Below are positions 26,835 to 35,147 of a stretch of 64,000 nt of DNA, piece by piece; within the stretch, counting starts at the first letter, position 1, and every line of letters starts with the position of its first letter. Source of the DNA: Lacticaseibacillus songhuajiangensis (GTDB taxonomy: Bacteria; Bacillota; Bacilli; Lactobacillales; Lactobacillaceae); the NCBI RefSeq assembly GCF_003946025.1, contig NZ_RHNR01000004.1:37483-101482 (forward strand). The letters are read 5' to 3'. The notes beneath the pieces were generated by a model. It saw only the letters and a list, made by a program, of their open reading frames with translations, had not been told where the DNA came from and did not search any database. The translations under genes and the position numbers were made by a program.

Positions 26835-26849
26835 GTATTTTCCTCCTGT

Positions 26850-27045
26850 TTATACAAAAAAACTCGCCGCTTTCATGGAAATGAAAGAGACGAGCCACGC
26901 CCGCGGTACCACTCTAGTTGGCGTTACCGCCCGCTCACACATTTTAAATTGCCCTCAAAGGCGCGCCCCGGTATCGGTATGCCCACATCTCACCACAAGG
27001 GGCTCACTGGAATACTTCATTCCGGATCTTCCTTCTCATTAGGTA
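26850..27045 (-). ncRNA. T-box leader of argS
   Basis: T-box sequence AGTGGTACCGCGG at 26902-26914 (minus strand), followed by a terminator at 26855-26895 (CTTTCAT/ATGAAAG and outer CTCG/CGAG, then seven T). Upstream part includes a GGTGAGA-type distal loop candidate. Arg specificity follows from the gene; specifier codon not located with confidence. The leader starts right after a tRNA-Gly gene, with no room for its own promoter. Confidence 0.9.
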
Positions 27046-27049
27046 CTAC

Positions 27050-27120
27050 AGCGGTCGACGAGAATCGAACTCGCGACATCAGCTTGGGAAGCTGAAGTTT
27101 TACCACTAAACTACGACCGC
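27050..27120 (-). tRNA. tRNA-Gly (anticodon CCC)
   Basis: Folds as a standard cloverleaf: acceptor GCGGTCG/CGACCGC, D arm AGTTTAGTGGTAAAACT, anticodon stem TCAGC/GCTGA with loop TTCCCAA (anticodon CCC), T arm GCGAGTTCGATTCTCGT. The CCA end is not encoded. A promoter lies 16 nt upstream. The argS T-box leader follows directly. Confidence 0.95.
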
Positions 27121-27135
27121 ATCAGAACGATAATT

Positions 27136-27165
27136 AGTATAGCACGAACCTTAATTACTTGCCAA
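27136..27165 (-). promoter_or_regulatory. Promoter of tRNA-Gly and probably argS-argR
   Basis: Minus-strand -35 TTGGCA (27160-27165), 18-nt spacer, -10 TATACT (27136-27141). The 27166-27339 stretch beyond it holds nothing that I can assign apart from a short direct repeat of GTGGCAAAA. Confidence 0.8.
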
Positions 27166-27339
27166 GCATCTTCGCCAGATTGAAGTATAAAAATCTGCTA
27201 ACAATGCATGCCGGTTGCGCCGCACGCAGTCAATGACGTCTATATTATAGTAGATGCCGTATTTGTGGCAAAAAGTGTGGCAAAATAGCAAGCTGAGTGT
27301 TAAACTATTAAGGTTGCAAAAATTAGAAACGTCCACCGC

Positions 27340-27368
27340 TTGTAGCCATTTTCTAACCGTGCTATAAT
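27340..27368 (+). promoter_or_regulatory. Promoter of the HicB-like gene
   Basis: -35 TTGTAG (27340-27345), 17-nt spacer, consensus -10 TATAAT (27363-27368). Confidence 0.8.
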
Positions 27369-27392
27369 GTTGGGCGTAGAGGAGGGATGGAT

Positions 27393-27776
27393 ATGGCACA
27401 AACAGGACGTCGGTATTTCTTCGTCGCCAAAAACACCAAGACGAAGAGTGGGTATACGATTGAGTTCCTCAACATCCCGCAGCTTTATGCGTCCGGTGTA
27501 ACCTACATCGAGGCTGTGTACTACTCCTACAGGGTTCTCGCAGACTTCTTGAACCAGCTGCCAGATGATGAGGCTGCGCTTGCCGCGTATACCCTGTCAT
27601 CGATTCCCGATAACAAGGACGACACGTTCTACACCATCATCAGTGTTCCGGGTGATTTTGATCCTCACAAAATGCAGACTACTTTCACGATTGCACAAAG
27701 CCTCCCCGAAGATATTCGGAATCAGGCCGACAAGTTGTCCCACTTGGTCGATTACGATAACCCGATTGCACTCTAA
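27393..27776 (+). CDS. HicB-like fold protein without a HicA partner
   Basis: 127 aa. Start ATG 27393 chosen since GAGGAGGG is 6 nt upstream; ATG 27387 touches it. Residues 5-50 (YFFVAKNTKTKSGYTIEF, then GVTYIEAVYYSYRVLADFL) follow the HicB antitoxin pattern of a partly buried beta sheet and a helix. No DNA-binding domain is evident in the C-terminal half, and no HicA toxin is next to it. Role unknown; regulatory RNA-binding-fold relative is the best guess. Own promoter and terminator. Confidence 0.65.
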   Translation: MAQTGRRYFFVAKNTKTKSGYTIEFLNIPQLYASGVTYIEAVYYSYRVLADFLNQLPDDEAALAAYTLSSIPDNKDDTFYTIISVPGDFDPHKMQTTFTIAQSLPEDIRNQADKLSHLVDYDNPIAL

Positions 27777-27792
27777 GCTAGCCATTGAGCGG

Positions 27793-27820
27793 ACGAAATC
27801 CAGACGATTTCGTCTTTTTT
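27793..27820 (+). terminator. Terminator of the HicB-like gene
   Basis: ACGAAATC, CAGAC region, GATTTCGT, then CTTTTTTT. Confidence 0.8.
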
Positions 27821-27848
27821 TACATAAATTTTGCAGGCGGTGAAACCT

Positions 27849-28559
27849 TTGAATAATGAACTCGACTTCCGAACCGGCTTGGCGGATACTCTGCCAACCG
27901 TCTTCGGCTACATCGGTATCGGACTAGCTTTTGGCATCGTCAGCTACGCAGCTGGCATCCCCGCTATTGGCGCCCTGCTGATGGCACTCATCACTTACAG
28001 TGGGGCTGCTCAATTCGTCATCGTCAGCATGTTGACGGCCCACAGTCCGTATATCTCCATCGTGCTCTCGGTCTTCATGCTGTCCGCGCGCATGATTCTC
28101 ACCAGCATGACCGTCGCGCGCTACTTCAAAAACGAAAGTATGGTGCGCAACATTTGGCTCGGCACCCTACTCACAGATGAAACCTTCGCGCTTAGCATGA
28201 GTAAGCTCAACTACACCCAGCAGCAGCTCAGCTATCCCTGGCTGAATGCGGCCAATATTTTCGCGTACAGCGCCTGGGCCGCTGCCTCACTCGGTGGCAA
28301 CCTCTTGGGCAATCTCATCAGTAATCCGGAAAAATTCGGGCTCGATTACGCCTTAGTCGCGATGTTCATCGGCCTGCTCTACCTGCAAATCATTGGTGAT
28401 AAGGGCATTAAACTCAGCTTACAGCTGAGCGTCGTCTTATTGGTACTCGTTTTGACCTACGTCGGGATGATTTTCATCCCGTCCAGCCTGCTGGTGCTCG
28501 TCGTCACGCTAATTGCCTGCTTCGTCGGAATGGGGGTGCAACACCATGCCAAGCTTTAA
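27849..28559 (+). CDS. azlC: AzlC family branched-chain amino acid exporter, large subunit
   Basis: 236 aa, about six to seven membrane segments. Start TTG 27849 chosen because AGGCGGTG lies 6 nt upstream. Contains the family segments LAFGIVSYAAGIP and TYSGAAQFV. With AzlD it exports branched-chain amino acids and gives resistance to analogues such as 4-azaleucine. Overlaps azlD by 14 nt. Confidence 0.94.
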   Translation: MNNELDFRTGLADTLPTVFGYIGIGLAFGIVSYAAGIPAIGALLMALITYSGAAQFVIVSMLTAHSPYISIVLSVFMLSARMILTSMTVARYFKNESMVRNIWLGTLLTDETFALSMSKLNYTQQQLSYPWLNAANIFAYSAWAAASLGGNLLGNLISNPEKFGLDYALVAMFIGLLYLQIIGDKGIKLSLQLSVVLLVLVLTYVGMIFIPSSLLVLVVTLIACFVGMGVQHHAKL

Positions 28560-28872
28560 TTACTTGCTCCTTGTTATCCTCGGTACCGGCCTGGTCACCT
28601 GGTTGTGCCGCGTGCTGCCATTTGTGATCTTGAAAAAGTTCAACATGCCGAAACTACTCCAAGAATTCCTCAGTTTCGTCCCCGTTGCTATCATGGCCGC
28701 CCTGGTCTTTGACAACATGTTCACCCAGCACTTGGGCCATTTACCTGAACCCAATGTTCCGAATATTCTCGCAGCATTACCAAGCGTGCTCGCCGCAATC
28801 ATTACCCGCTCGCTGCTCGTCATTGCCATTGTCGGCGTTGCCACCCTAGCTCTAATTCGTTTTCTCATGTAG
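28546..28872 (+). CDS. azlD: AzlD family transporter small subunit
   Basis: 108 aa with three to four membrane helices; starts at ATG 28546 inside the end of azlC, with GGGGGTG as ribosome site. TWLCRVLPFVILKKFNMPKL and PVAIMAALVFDNMF match the family. Partner of AzlC. Confidence 0.93.
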   Translation: MPSFNYLLLVILGTGLVTWLCRVLPFVILKKFNMPKLLQEFLSFVPVAIMAALVFDNMFTQHLGHLPEPNVPNILAALPSVLAAIITRSLLVIAIVGVATLALIRFLM

Positions 28873-28884
28873 CCAGGCGCATCT

Positions 28885-28932
28885 AAAAAGTCGCCCTTAA
28901 CAATCCCTGCGGATTGCTAAGGGCGACTTTTT
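28885..28932. terminator. Bidirectional terminator after azlCD
   Basis: 15-bp stem AAAAAGTCGCCCTTA / TAAGGGCGACTTTTT with an inner CAATCC/GGATTG stem. Serves azlCD (+) and the small gene at 28961-29068 (-). Confidence 0.95.
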
Positions 28933-28960
28933 GCTTGTTCAAAACCTGACGTGACCACTT

Positions 28961-29068
28961 TTAGTTCGGCATCTTCACAAGACGACGGCGGTGGCGCAAG
29001 ACCAGCGCGACGGCGGCGATGGTGCCCGCAGATACAGAAGCGAGGGTGATTGCAGATAAGTGAGACAT
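28961..29068 (-). CDS. Possible 35-aa membrane microprotein
   Basis: MSHLSAITLASVSAGTIA followed by AVALVLRHRRRL: one hydrophobic helix (residues 5-25) then a positively charged tail RHRRRLVK. GAAAGAGG lies 8 nt before ATG 29068; a second ATG 6 nt upstream is also possible. Followed by a bidirectional terminator. Too short for similarity. A real small membrane protein is likely but not proven. Confidence 0.5.
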   Translation of the reverse strand: MSHLSAITLASVSAGTIAAVALVLRHRRRLVKMPN

Positions 29069-29252
29069 AGGCATAACCTCTTTCATTTGGAATAAACTCA
29101 GTATGCCGTCGCATTTTGAAAATAACTGGCCGAATCCACCAAGAATCCGTGAAGATTTAACGGTAAATTGTGACAATCCGGATGTGCCCCCTCTCCCCAG
29201 TCGCATGTAGGCATGGTAAAATAAGGCCAAATAACGTCAGGAGGCGGAAACC

Positions 29253-30176
29253 ATGACAAGTTACGCACTGATATACAATCCCAAGGCCGGCCACAAGGGT
29301 GCGGCCAAAGTCGCTAAGTACGTGGCACAACGTTTGACAGCCGCTGGACACAAGGTATTTCTGCGGCCAACAGCCAAAGCGGGCGATGCGACTACCCTTG
29401 CTTTCACCACGCAGGCGGACGTCGCAGTCGCAATTGGCGGTGATGGCACCATTAATCAGGTTGCCGAGGGACTCGTGCAGCGCCGTGAGCCACCCCTCCT
29501 GGGCATCATCCCAAAAGGCACAGTTAATAACATTGCCCGAGTTCTGCACATCCCCATGACGCCAGAATTCGCAGTCATGAATCTGCTCGAAGGGCAGCCG
29601 CAGCCGCTCGACATTGGCCTTGTGAACGACCGGGTGATGATCTCGACCTTAACCATGGGGGTCCTTGCCAACGCGACGGTTTCTATCTCGCAAAAAGAAA
29701 AACAGCGCTTTGGCCCACTAGTGTTTCTCACGCGCGGTTTGCGCAGCCTCAGCAAAAACCAACACTGGCAACTCACAATTAAAGGCGCTAACCAAACTTG
29801 GCACCGCGACACAGCGTTCCTGCTGATTACCATGACGAATTCCGTCGGCGGCTTTCTGAACATCGCGCCCCAAGCCAAACCCGACGACGGCTTATTCCAT
29901 GTTTTTGTTGCCCCCAAAATGACTTGGGGCCGCACCCTTCTCCTAATTCCCTACTTTCTGGCGGGCAAGTTCGACAAGTTGCCTGGAATGACGTATTTTG
30001 CCACCAATGAACTGACAATTACGAGTCCCGGCGCCAAGTTGAAAAGCCGCATTGATGGTGACCCGAGTACCGGTCTGCCGCTGCAGATGCAGGTGGCAAC
30101 CGACAAGGTGCACGTCATTCTCAAGCCATCCTTACTGGACCAAATGTACGCGGACTGGATTAAAGGCCACAAGTAA
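29253..30176 (+). CDS. Diacylglycerol/lipid kinase family protein
   Basis: 307 aa. N-terminal kinase fold with YNPKAGH (residues 8-14) and the ATP-binding GGDGTINQVAEGL (about 68-80), then a beta-rich C-terminal domain with GDPSTGLPLQM. Relatives are DagK, YegS and BmrU; phosphorylation of diacylglycerol for phospholipid turnover is most likely. AGGAGG site before ATG 29253. Stands alone with its own terminator. Confidence 0.92.
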   Translation: MTSYALIYNPKAGHKGAAKVAKYVAQRLTAAGHKVFLRPTAKAGDATTLAFTTQADVAVAIGGDGTINQVAEGLVQRREPPLLGIIPKGTVNNIARVLHIPMTPEFAVMNLLEGQPQPLDIGLVNDRVMISTLTMGVLANATVSISQKEKQRFGPLVFLTRGLRSLSKNQHWQLTIKGANQTWHRDTAFLLITMTNSVGGFLNIAPQAKPDDGLFHVFVAPKMTWGRTLLLIPYFLAGKFDKLPGMTYFATNELTITSPGAKLKSRIDGDPSTGLPLQMQVATDKVHVILKPSLLDQMYADWIKGHK

Positions 30177-30193
30177 ACTAACGGCAACACACA

Positions 30194-30240
30194 AAAAGAA
30201 CGTCACCGCAGTCAAAAGACTGAACGGTGACGCTTTTTTA
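30194..30240. terminator. Bidirectional terminator between lipid kinase and mecA
   Basis: CGTCACCG-CAGTC-AAAA-GACTG-AA-CGGTGACG with A run to the left and T run to the right; used by both convergent genes. Confidence 0.92.
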
Positions 30241-30245
30241 TCGAT

Positions 30246-30977
30246 TTACTTAAAGTAGTACCGCGCAGTTTCAAGCGCACTATCGGTAATCAGGTGCTGG
30301 CCGTACTCGCTCAAAACATCCGCGCCGACCGGACTCAAGTGACCGTATTCAGCTGCAATGTTCGCTTGCCGCTCCGCATCGAAGTCTTCGACAAAGTCCT
30401 TGTCAAAGGTGAGCACTAGGAAGTACGCGTCCTGATACTTGTACAGGTCGCTCTTGCCGCCATTCAGGTACAGCTCCTGGGCGAGGCTAATCAGGTCTTC
30501 AAAGCTGTCGAGGGCAATCACCACACTACGCACGTGGTCATGATCCCCGAAGAAACTTTGCTTTGCGGCTGGCTGCTTGTCGTTTGCAGTGCCTGTCTCA
30601 TCCCCAAAGAACTGCGAGAGCTTGTCGCGCGCAATGCGCGTGAACCGGTCGCCCTGCGGCTGATTCTGATCATTGCCGTCAGCGTCATCGCCGTCCAGCT
30701 GAAAGGCGTCCTCATTCGTCTCATCGTCGGTGTCGTCTTGATTAGTACGTGAAATGTAGATCTCAAGTCCCCCACCATTCGGCATCACCTGGAATGTCAC
30801 CGGACCATTATTCACGAATGTGTGTGTGCTATCGACCTCATCAAGAACCGAATAGAAGAAGTCCTCAATTTGCTTGTGATCCTGCACCAAGTCTAACATC
30901 TTGATGCCGCGGTCATTAAGTTCTTCAAGCGTCATCATGACACGAATTGTGTCCTTGTTAATGCGCTCCATTTCCAA
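30246..30977 (-). CDS. mecA: Adaptor protein MecA
   Basis: 243 aa. Start TTG 30977 gives the family N-terminus MEMERINKDTIRV, with GGGGGTG 6 nt upstream. N-terminal substrate-binding domain (1-80), an acidic linker rich in Asp, Glu and Gln (about 95-130), and a C-terminal domain that binds ClpC (from VVIALDSFEDLISLAQEL). Delivers regulators and unfolded proteins to the ClpC-ClpP protease. Confidence 0.94.
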   Translation of the reverse strand: MEMERINKDTIRVMMTLEELNDRGIKMLDLVQDHKQIEDFFYSVLDEVDSTHTFVNNGPVTFQVMPNGGGLEIYISRTNQDDTDDETNEDAFQLDGDDADGNDQNQPQGDRFTRIARDKLSQFFGDETGTANDKQPAAKQSFFGDHDHVRSVVIALDSFEDLISLAQELYLNGGKSDLYKYQDAYFLVLTFDKDFVEDFDAERQANIAAEYGHLSPVGADVLSEYGQHLITDSALETARYYFK

Positions 30978-31093
30978 TACGGTCACCCCCGTTCATTTCA
31001 GTACCGTCCATGCCTCTTCATTATAACAGCTTGAAAATACAGCGACAATGAATCGACGGTTGAAGGCTTATTGTAACACTAATTAAATCCGAA

Positions 31094-31831
31094 TCAAATT
31101 GTGATGCTTGCTGCATCGCTAGCAAGACCGACGGGAATTGCGCCTGCAGTCTCCTGCGCCTGCCGCCGGAGTAGTTCCAGATCAACGGTTTGTGGTAAAT
31201 GGGTCAATAGCAACTTCTGCACGCCAGCATCAGCCGCAATCTGTCCTGCTTCGGGCGCCGTTAAGTGCCACCGCGGCTTTGGCTTGTCGGCCAGGAAGTT
31301 CGTGTCCGCCAGGAGCAGGTCCGCGCCTGCACTAAGCTTTGCCAAATCGGCGAAGTAGCGCGTATCACTCGTGTTGACCAACACCTTACCGGTAGTCGTT
31401 TCCTCCACACGTACCGCAAATGCTGGTACTGGGTGTTCAGTCTCCAGAAAACTCAGCTTAAATGGTCCCACGTTCAGCACGCTGTCAGCTGTGTAGCCCA
31501 TGCCTTTAGTGAAGTCGCCAAAAGTCAGTGCGGCGTAATTCAGTGGATCCTTGGTGTGGCCGTACAGTGGTAAAGTGGGTTCTTTTTTGACACCGGGTTT
31601 TAACTGCCACAAGTACTGCAGTGGCCCCACGTCGGCGGTGTGGTCGTGGTGGTAGTGTGTGAGCAGGACCCCGTCAAGTTGCAGTGGATCCATGATTTTT
31701 TCCAGTGCCAACAGACTGCCACTACCAAAATCCATGGCGAGGTGGTAATCACCACTACTTAGCAAGTAACCACTCGTCCCGACACCGTGATCGGGATAAC
31801 CGCCGTAATAACCTAAAATCTGTAATTGCAT
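31094..31831 (-). CDS. MBL-fold metallohydrolase (YhfI / RNase Z-like)
   Basis: 245 aa. Metal-binding HYHHDHTADV (about residues 57-66), later His/Asp in TEHPVPAF, TSDTRYFAD and HLPQTVD. ATG 31831 chosen (AAAGG upstream); two more ATGs lie at 31837 and 31840. Similar to YhfI-type proteins in Firmicutes; may act on cyclic nucleotides, phosphodiesters or RNA. Starts 67 bp from the divergent ABM gene. Confidence 0.87.
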   Translation of the reverse strand: MQLQILGYYGGYPDHGVGTSGYLLSSGDYHLAMDFGSGSLLALEKIMDPLQLDGVLLTHYHHDHTADVGPLQYLWQLKPGVKKEPTLPLYGHTKDPLNYAALTFGDFTKGMGYTADSVLNVGPFKLSFLETEHPVPAFAVRVEETTTGKVLVNTSDTRYFADLAKLSAGADLLLADTNFLADKPKPRWHLTAPEAGQIAADAGVQKLLLTHLPQTVDLELLRRQAQETAGAIPVGLASDAASITI

Positions 31832-31898
31832 GTTCATCATCCTTTTTGCTCATTATATTCCTGGTGAAAGCGGTATACTAGTAGCGGAGGTGCTCATT

Positions 31899-32408
31899 AT
31901 GACGCAATTCATTCAAACTGTATTCGGAAGCCAGGGCCTCCTGGCCAGTTTAATTAAGAAAACACCAGAACCAGCGTTCTTACTCAAGCCGTCTTCACCA
32001 GAGCAAGTCAGCATGTTGCTTGATTTGTCCGGGAAAGGCAAGTTTTCCGCACCCGTGCGTTTTAACGTTAGCAAGGAAGTCGGGACGGTCAAGACCGGTG
32101 AGTTTGTCCAGTGCATGTACTTTTACATCACGGAAGACGAAGAGGCTGTCTTCACTAGCCAAATGGACAAGTTGTTCACCAGTAGTGAAATTGCCCCTGG
32201 TCTCGGTGGCATGATTCTTGCGCGCGCTAAGACGGACCGCATTCAATACCTGCTCCTGTCATCTTGGGAACACAGCACGGATTTCTTCGCAATGAAAGAA
32301 ACGCCCGCTTTCACCCCTCTGCGCCAGTTTACCACACGTGCGGCCAACAGCGGCGGTTATCACGAGATTGGCTACAAGGTCCTCGCACCGCATGAATATC
32401 GAGACTAA
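31899..32408 (+). CDS. Antibiotic-biosynthesis-monooxygenase-like / TRAP-like protein
   Basis: 169 aa. Start ATG 31899 (GCGGAGG 7 nt upstream) rather than the longer open frame. C-terminal half has the ferredoxin-like ABM pattern (YLLLSSWEHSTDFFAMKET around 118-136). Relatives are staphylococcal TRAP and IsdG-type haem-degrading enzymes, but the haem-coordinating residues cannot be identified here. Function uncertain. Confidence 0.7.
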   Translation: MTQFIQTVFGSQGLLASLIKKTPEPAFLLKPSSPEQVSMLLDLSGKGKFSAPVRFNVSKEVGTVKTGEFVQCMYFYITEDEEAVFTSQMDKLFTSSEIAPGLGGMILARAKTDRIQYLLLSSWEHSTDFFAMKETPAFTPLRQFTTRAANSGGYHEIGYKVLAPHEYRD

Positions 32409-32420
32409 TTATTTTCGTAT

Positions 32421-32460
32421 AAAAAGAAGCCCATCTCCGTCAAGAGATGGGCTTCTTTTT
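32421..32460 (+). terminator. Terminator of the ABM-like gene
   Basis: AAAGAAGCCCATCTC / GAGATGGGCTTCTTT with CGTCAA loop. Confidence 0.92.
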
Positions 32461-32492
32461 GCACTATTCGTGTCACACCCAGTCAGCCATAC

Positions 32493-32521
32493 AAAAAAGC
32501 CTCCCAATCACATGGGAGACT
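32493..32521 (-). terminator. Terminator of ptsH-ptsI
   Basis: Minus strand GTCTCCCA, TGTGAT loop, TGGGAGGC, then TTTTTTG. Confidence 0.85.
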
Positions 32522-32534
32522 CATTTTGAATGGT

Positions 32535-34262
32535 TTACTTGTTGTGAACAGCCTTTTCAACCAAAGCCTTGTTCTCATCATTAGAGATGCTTTCGTTGAT
32601 CGCCTTTTCAGCAAGTTCCTTCATGTCGGCGGTTGACAGCTTCTTCATGAGGCTACGAACCTTCAGTACGGAGGTTGCGCTCATGGAGTATTCGTCAAGG
32701 CCAAGGCCAAGCAGCAGTGGCACCATAATTGGGTCACCAGCAGCTTCACCACACATGCCAACCCACTTGCCTTCCTTGTGAGCAGAGTCAATGACGTGCT
32801 TAACAAGGCGCAGGATTGATGGGTTGTATGGCTGGTAGAGGTAAGAAACATGTTCGTTACCACGGTCAGCAGCCATCGTGTACTGGATCAAGTCGTTCGT
32901 CCCGATGGAGAAGAAGTCAACGTGCTTAGCAAACTGATCCGCAAGAACAGCCGCAGCAGGGATCTCAATCATAATCCCGAGCTGGATGTCACTGGCAACC
33001 TTAACGCCGTCAGCAACCAGCTTGTCCTTTTCTTCAAGGAAGATCTTCTTAGCAGCTTCGAATTCCTGGATTGTAGCAATCATTGGGAACATGATGCGCA
33101 GCTTACCGTATTCGGAAGCCCGCAGAAGTGCGCGCAACTGGGTGCGGAAGATTTCCTGGCGGTCCAAACTAATGCGAATCGCACGGTAACCCAAGAATGG
33201 GTTCATTTCTTCTGGCAGTGGCATGTAAGGCAAGTGCTTGTCACCACCGATGTCCATAGTCCGGACAACAACCGGCTTTGGAGACATGGTTTCAAGAACC
33301 TTCTTGTAGGCCTCAAACTGATCGTCTTCGGTAGGAAGCTCAGAGGAGTCCATGTACAAGAATTCGGTCCGGTAAAGACCAATGGCTTCAGCCCCGTTGT
33401 CAAGAACACCATCAAGGTCCTTAGGTGTCCCGATGTTAGCTGCGATGTCAAAGTGCTTGCCATCTGCTGTCAGGGTTTCTGAAGTCTTCAGCTTAGCCCA
33501 CTCTGCCTTCTGGTCAGCGTAGGTCTTAGCTTCCTGGGTAAACTTGGCAGTCTGTTCGTCAGTCGGGTCAACAACAACCTGACCCGTCAGACCATCAACA
33601 GCAATCTGCTGCCCGTTCTTAACGGAAGTCGTCACGTCCTGAGTCCCAACAACGGCAGGAATTTCGAGCGAACGTGCCATGATGGCAGAGTGCGCTGTCC
33701 GGCCACCGATATCGGTAACAAAAGCCTTGACGTACTTCTTATCCAGCTGAGCGGTGTCGGAAGGTGTCAGGTCGTGGGCAACCACGATGACTTCTTCGTC
33801 AATCAGCGCTGGGTTAGGCAGCTGCACGCCGAGCAAGTGGCTCATCACACGGGTGGAAACGTCGCGGACGTCCGCTGCACGTTCCTGCATGTAGGCGTTG
33901 TCCGTCATCGCTTCAAAAGTAGAGATGAACATGGATGAAACGTCCTGAAGAGCCTGCTCAGCATTAACTGAGTTGTCCTTAATGTTGGACTCGATTGCAC
34001 CGGTGAACTCAGGGTCTGCCAGAATCATCATGTGGGCATCGAAAACCTGAGCTTCTTCCTCACCGAGAGAAGCAGCAGCCTTGTCGCGGATCAACTTGAG
34101 ATCTGCGTTGGACGCCGCAATTGCCTTCTGGAAACGACTTACTTCAGCATCGGTGTCGTCAATCGTCTTCTTTGTGAAGGAAAGATCCGGCTGAACGAGC
34201 ATGTAGGCCTTAGCGACCGCAATGCCGTCAGACGCAGCAATCCCCTTGAGTTCTTTGGTCAT
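32535..34262 (-). CDS. ptsI: PTS enzyme I
   Basis: Transfers phosphate from PEP to HPr, the first step of the sugar phosphotransferase system. 575 aa. Phosphorylated His 191 in [16 protein letters not shown]-binding residues in YRTEFLYMD and C-terminal [17 protein letters not shown] and GMCGEAAGD. Start overlaps the ptsH stop by one base. Normal length. Clear terminator. Confidence 0.98.
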   Translation of the reverse strand: MTKELKGIAASDGIAVAKAYMLVQPDLSFTKKTIDDTDAEVSRFQKAIAASNADLKLIRDKAAASLGEEEAQVFDAHMMILADPEFTGAIESNIKDNSVNAEQALQDVSSMFISTFEAMTDNAYMQERAADVRDVSTRVMSHLLGVQLPNPALIDEEVIVVAHDLTPSDTAQLDKKYVKAFVTDIGGRTAHSAIMARSLEIPAVVGTQDVTTSVKNGQQIAVDGLTGQVVVDPTDEQTAKFTQEAKTYADQKAEWAKLKTSETLTADGKHFDIAANIGTPKDLDGVLDNGAEAIGLYRTEFLYMDSSELPTEDDQFEAYKKVLETMSPKPVVVRTMDIGGDKHLPYMPLPEEMNPFLGYRAIRISLDRQEIFRTQLRALLRASEYGKLRIMFPMIATIQEFEAAKKIFLEEKDKLVADGVKVASDIQLGIMIEIPAAAVLADQFAKHVDFFSIGTNDLIQYTMAADRGNEHVSYLYQPYNPSILRLVKHVIDSAHKEGKWVGMCGEAAGDPIMVPLLLGLGLDEYSMSATSVLKVRSLMKKLSTADMKELAEKAINESISNDENKALVEKAVHNK

Positions 34263-34528
34263 TACTCAGCCAAGCCTTCCTTCTTCATCGTGTCGTCGAT
34301 AGCGGCGATAGCATCTGCTTCGTCGGCACCTTCAGCACTGATGGTAACGTCGGCACCCTGGCCTACACCAAGACTCATAACGCCCATGATGGACTTGAGG
34401 TTAACTGACTTGCCCTTGTATTCAAGGTTAACGTCAGAGGTGAACTTGCTTGCAGCCTGTACCAAAAGTGTAGCAGGACGTGCGTGGATACCACTAGCAG
34501 CAATAACTTTGTAATCACGAGTTTCCAT
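34262..34528 (-). CDS. ptsH: Phosphocarrier protein HPr
   Basis: 88 aa. Phosphorylated His 15 in GIHARPA and regulatory Ser 46 in [13 protein letters not shown], the site used by HPr kinase for carbon catabolite repression with CcpA. First gene of ptsHI, with promoter at 34571-34599 and AAAGGAGAG ribosome site. Codon choice is highly regular, as expected for a very abundant protein. Confidence 0.98.
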   Translation of the reverse strand: METRDYKVIAASGIHARPATLLVQAASKFTSDVNLEYKGKSVNLKSIMGVMSLGVGQGADVTISAEGADEADAIAAIDDTMKKEGLAE

Positions 34529-34570
34529 GAAAAATCTCTCCTTTAAGCTGGTTAAAATTAATTCCTGTAA

Positions 34571-34599
34571 AGGTTACCATTTTTACTTGCAGTTAACAA
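34571..34599 (-). promoter_or_regulatory. Promoter of ptsH-ptsI
   Basis: Minus-strand -35 TTGTTA (34594-34599), 17-nt spacer, -10 TAACCT (34571-34576). Confidence 0.65.
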
Positions 34600-34637
34600 G
34601 ACTTTTAGAATGCGGTTTCGCAAAACGCAAAAAATGT

Positions 34638-34826
34638 TTAACCAAAGTGTGCATCATAGTGGTAGACAATTGTGCCCCCACGCTCTGCACTCCCCACGAT
34701 TTCCTTACGGCCTGGATAGTTACTCCACGCCTCACGAAAGGCCATGAAGTCCTCTGGTTTAATCACCAATTCGCTTAGCTCACCACTTCGCAGTTTGTTC
34801 ATTAACTCCACGTAATCGGTTGCCAT
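34638..34826 (-). CDS. Small conserved-looking protein of unknown function
   Basis: 62 aa, soluble, acidic-neutral, ATG 34826 behind AGGGAGGG. Residues 20-40 (LVIKPEDFMAFREAWSNYPGR) and GGTIVYHYDAHF at the end look ordered. Not recognised. Sits alone between ptsH and clpE on the minus strand. Confidence 0.75.
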   Translation of the reverse strand: MATDYVELMNKLRSGELSELVIKPEDFMAFREAWSNYPGRKEIVGSAERGGTIVYHYDAHFG

Positions 34827-35014
34827 TATTAGCCCTCCCTTACAGAATAGATGCTAGTTTATCACGTAATCGGTTTCATCGCAAGAAGCGGATTTGCACT
34901 CAAAGTGGTCCCCCAGCACTAGATTGAAAGTCGGCAAGCGCCTATTATAGGAAGAGACCACACCGTCTCTTGAGTTAACGCAGATTTTGCAAAACTAGCT
35001 TGCAAGAAGGACAG

Positions 35015-35041
35015 TTAGCACTCTGTGTCCACGAGTGCTTG
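35015..35041. promoter_or_regulatory. CIRCE element (HrcA operator) upstream of clpE
   Basis: TTAGCACTC, 9-nt spacer, GAGTGCTTG, which matches the CIRCE inverted repeat (TTAGCACTC-N9-GAGTGCTAA) except for the last two bases. Overlaps the clpE -35. Confidence 0.9.
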
Positions 35042-35066
35042 CAAATTCCACAAATCGCGCTATACT
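35039..35066 (+). promoter_or_regulatory. Promoter of clpE
   Basis: -35 TTGCAA (35039-35044), 16-nt spacer, -10 TATACT (35061-35066). Bracketed by the CIRCE element and the CtsR box. Confidence 0.85.
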
Positions 35067-35074
35067 CAAAGCAT

Positions 35075-35091
35075 GGTCAAATAAGGTCAAA
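35075..35091 (+). promoter_or_regulatory. CtsR operator upstream of clpE
   Basis: GGTCAAA-TAA-GGTCAAA, a perfect match to the CtsR heptad repeat, located just after the -10. A degenerate second site, GGTCAAG-AAA-GGTAGTG, lies at 35125-35141. Confidence 0.95.
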
Positions 35092-35147
35092 GAATTTCCA
35101 CTTTTCCTTAAGTACGCCAAAACGGTCAAGAAAGGTAGTGACATATA

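Noticed and set aside
27050..27120. tRNA-Gly as an integration site
   Set aside because: No duplicated tRNA 3' end, integrase or foreign gene block adjoins it; the accessory block is 13 kb away.
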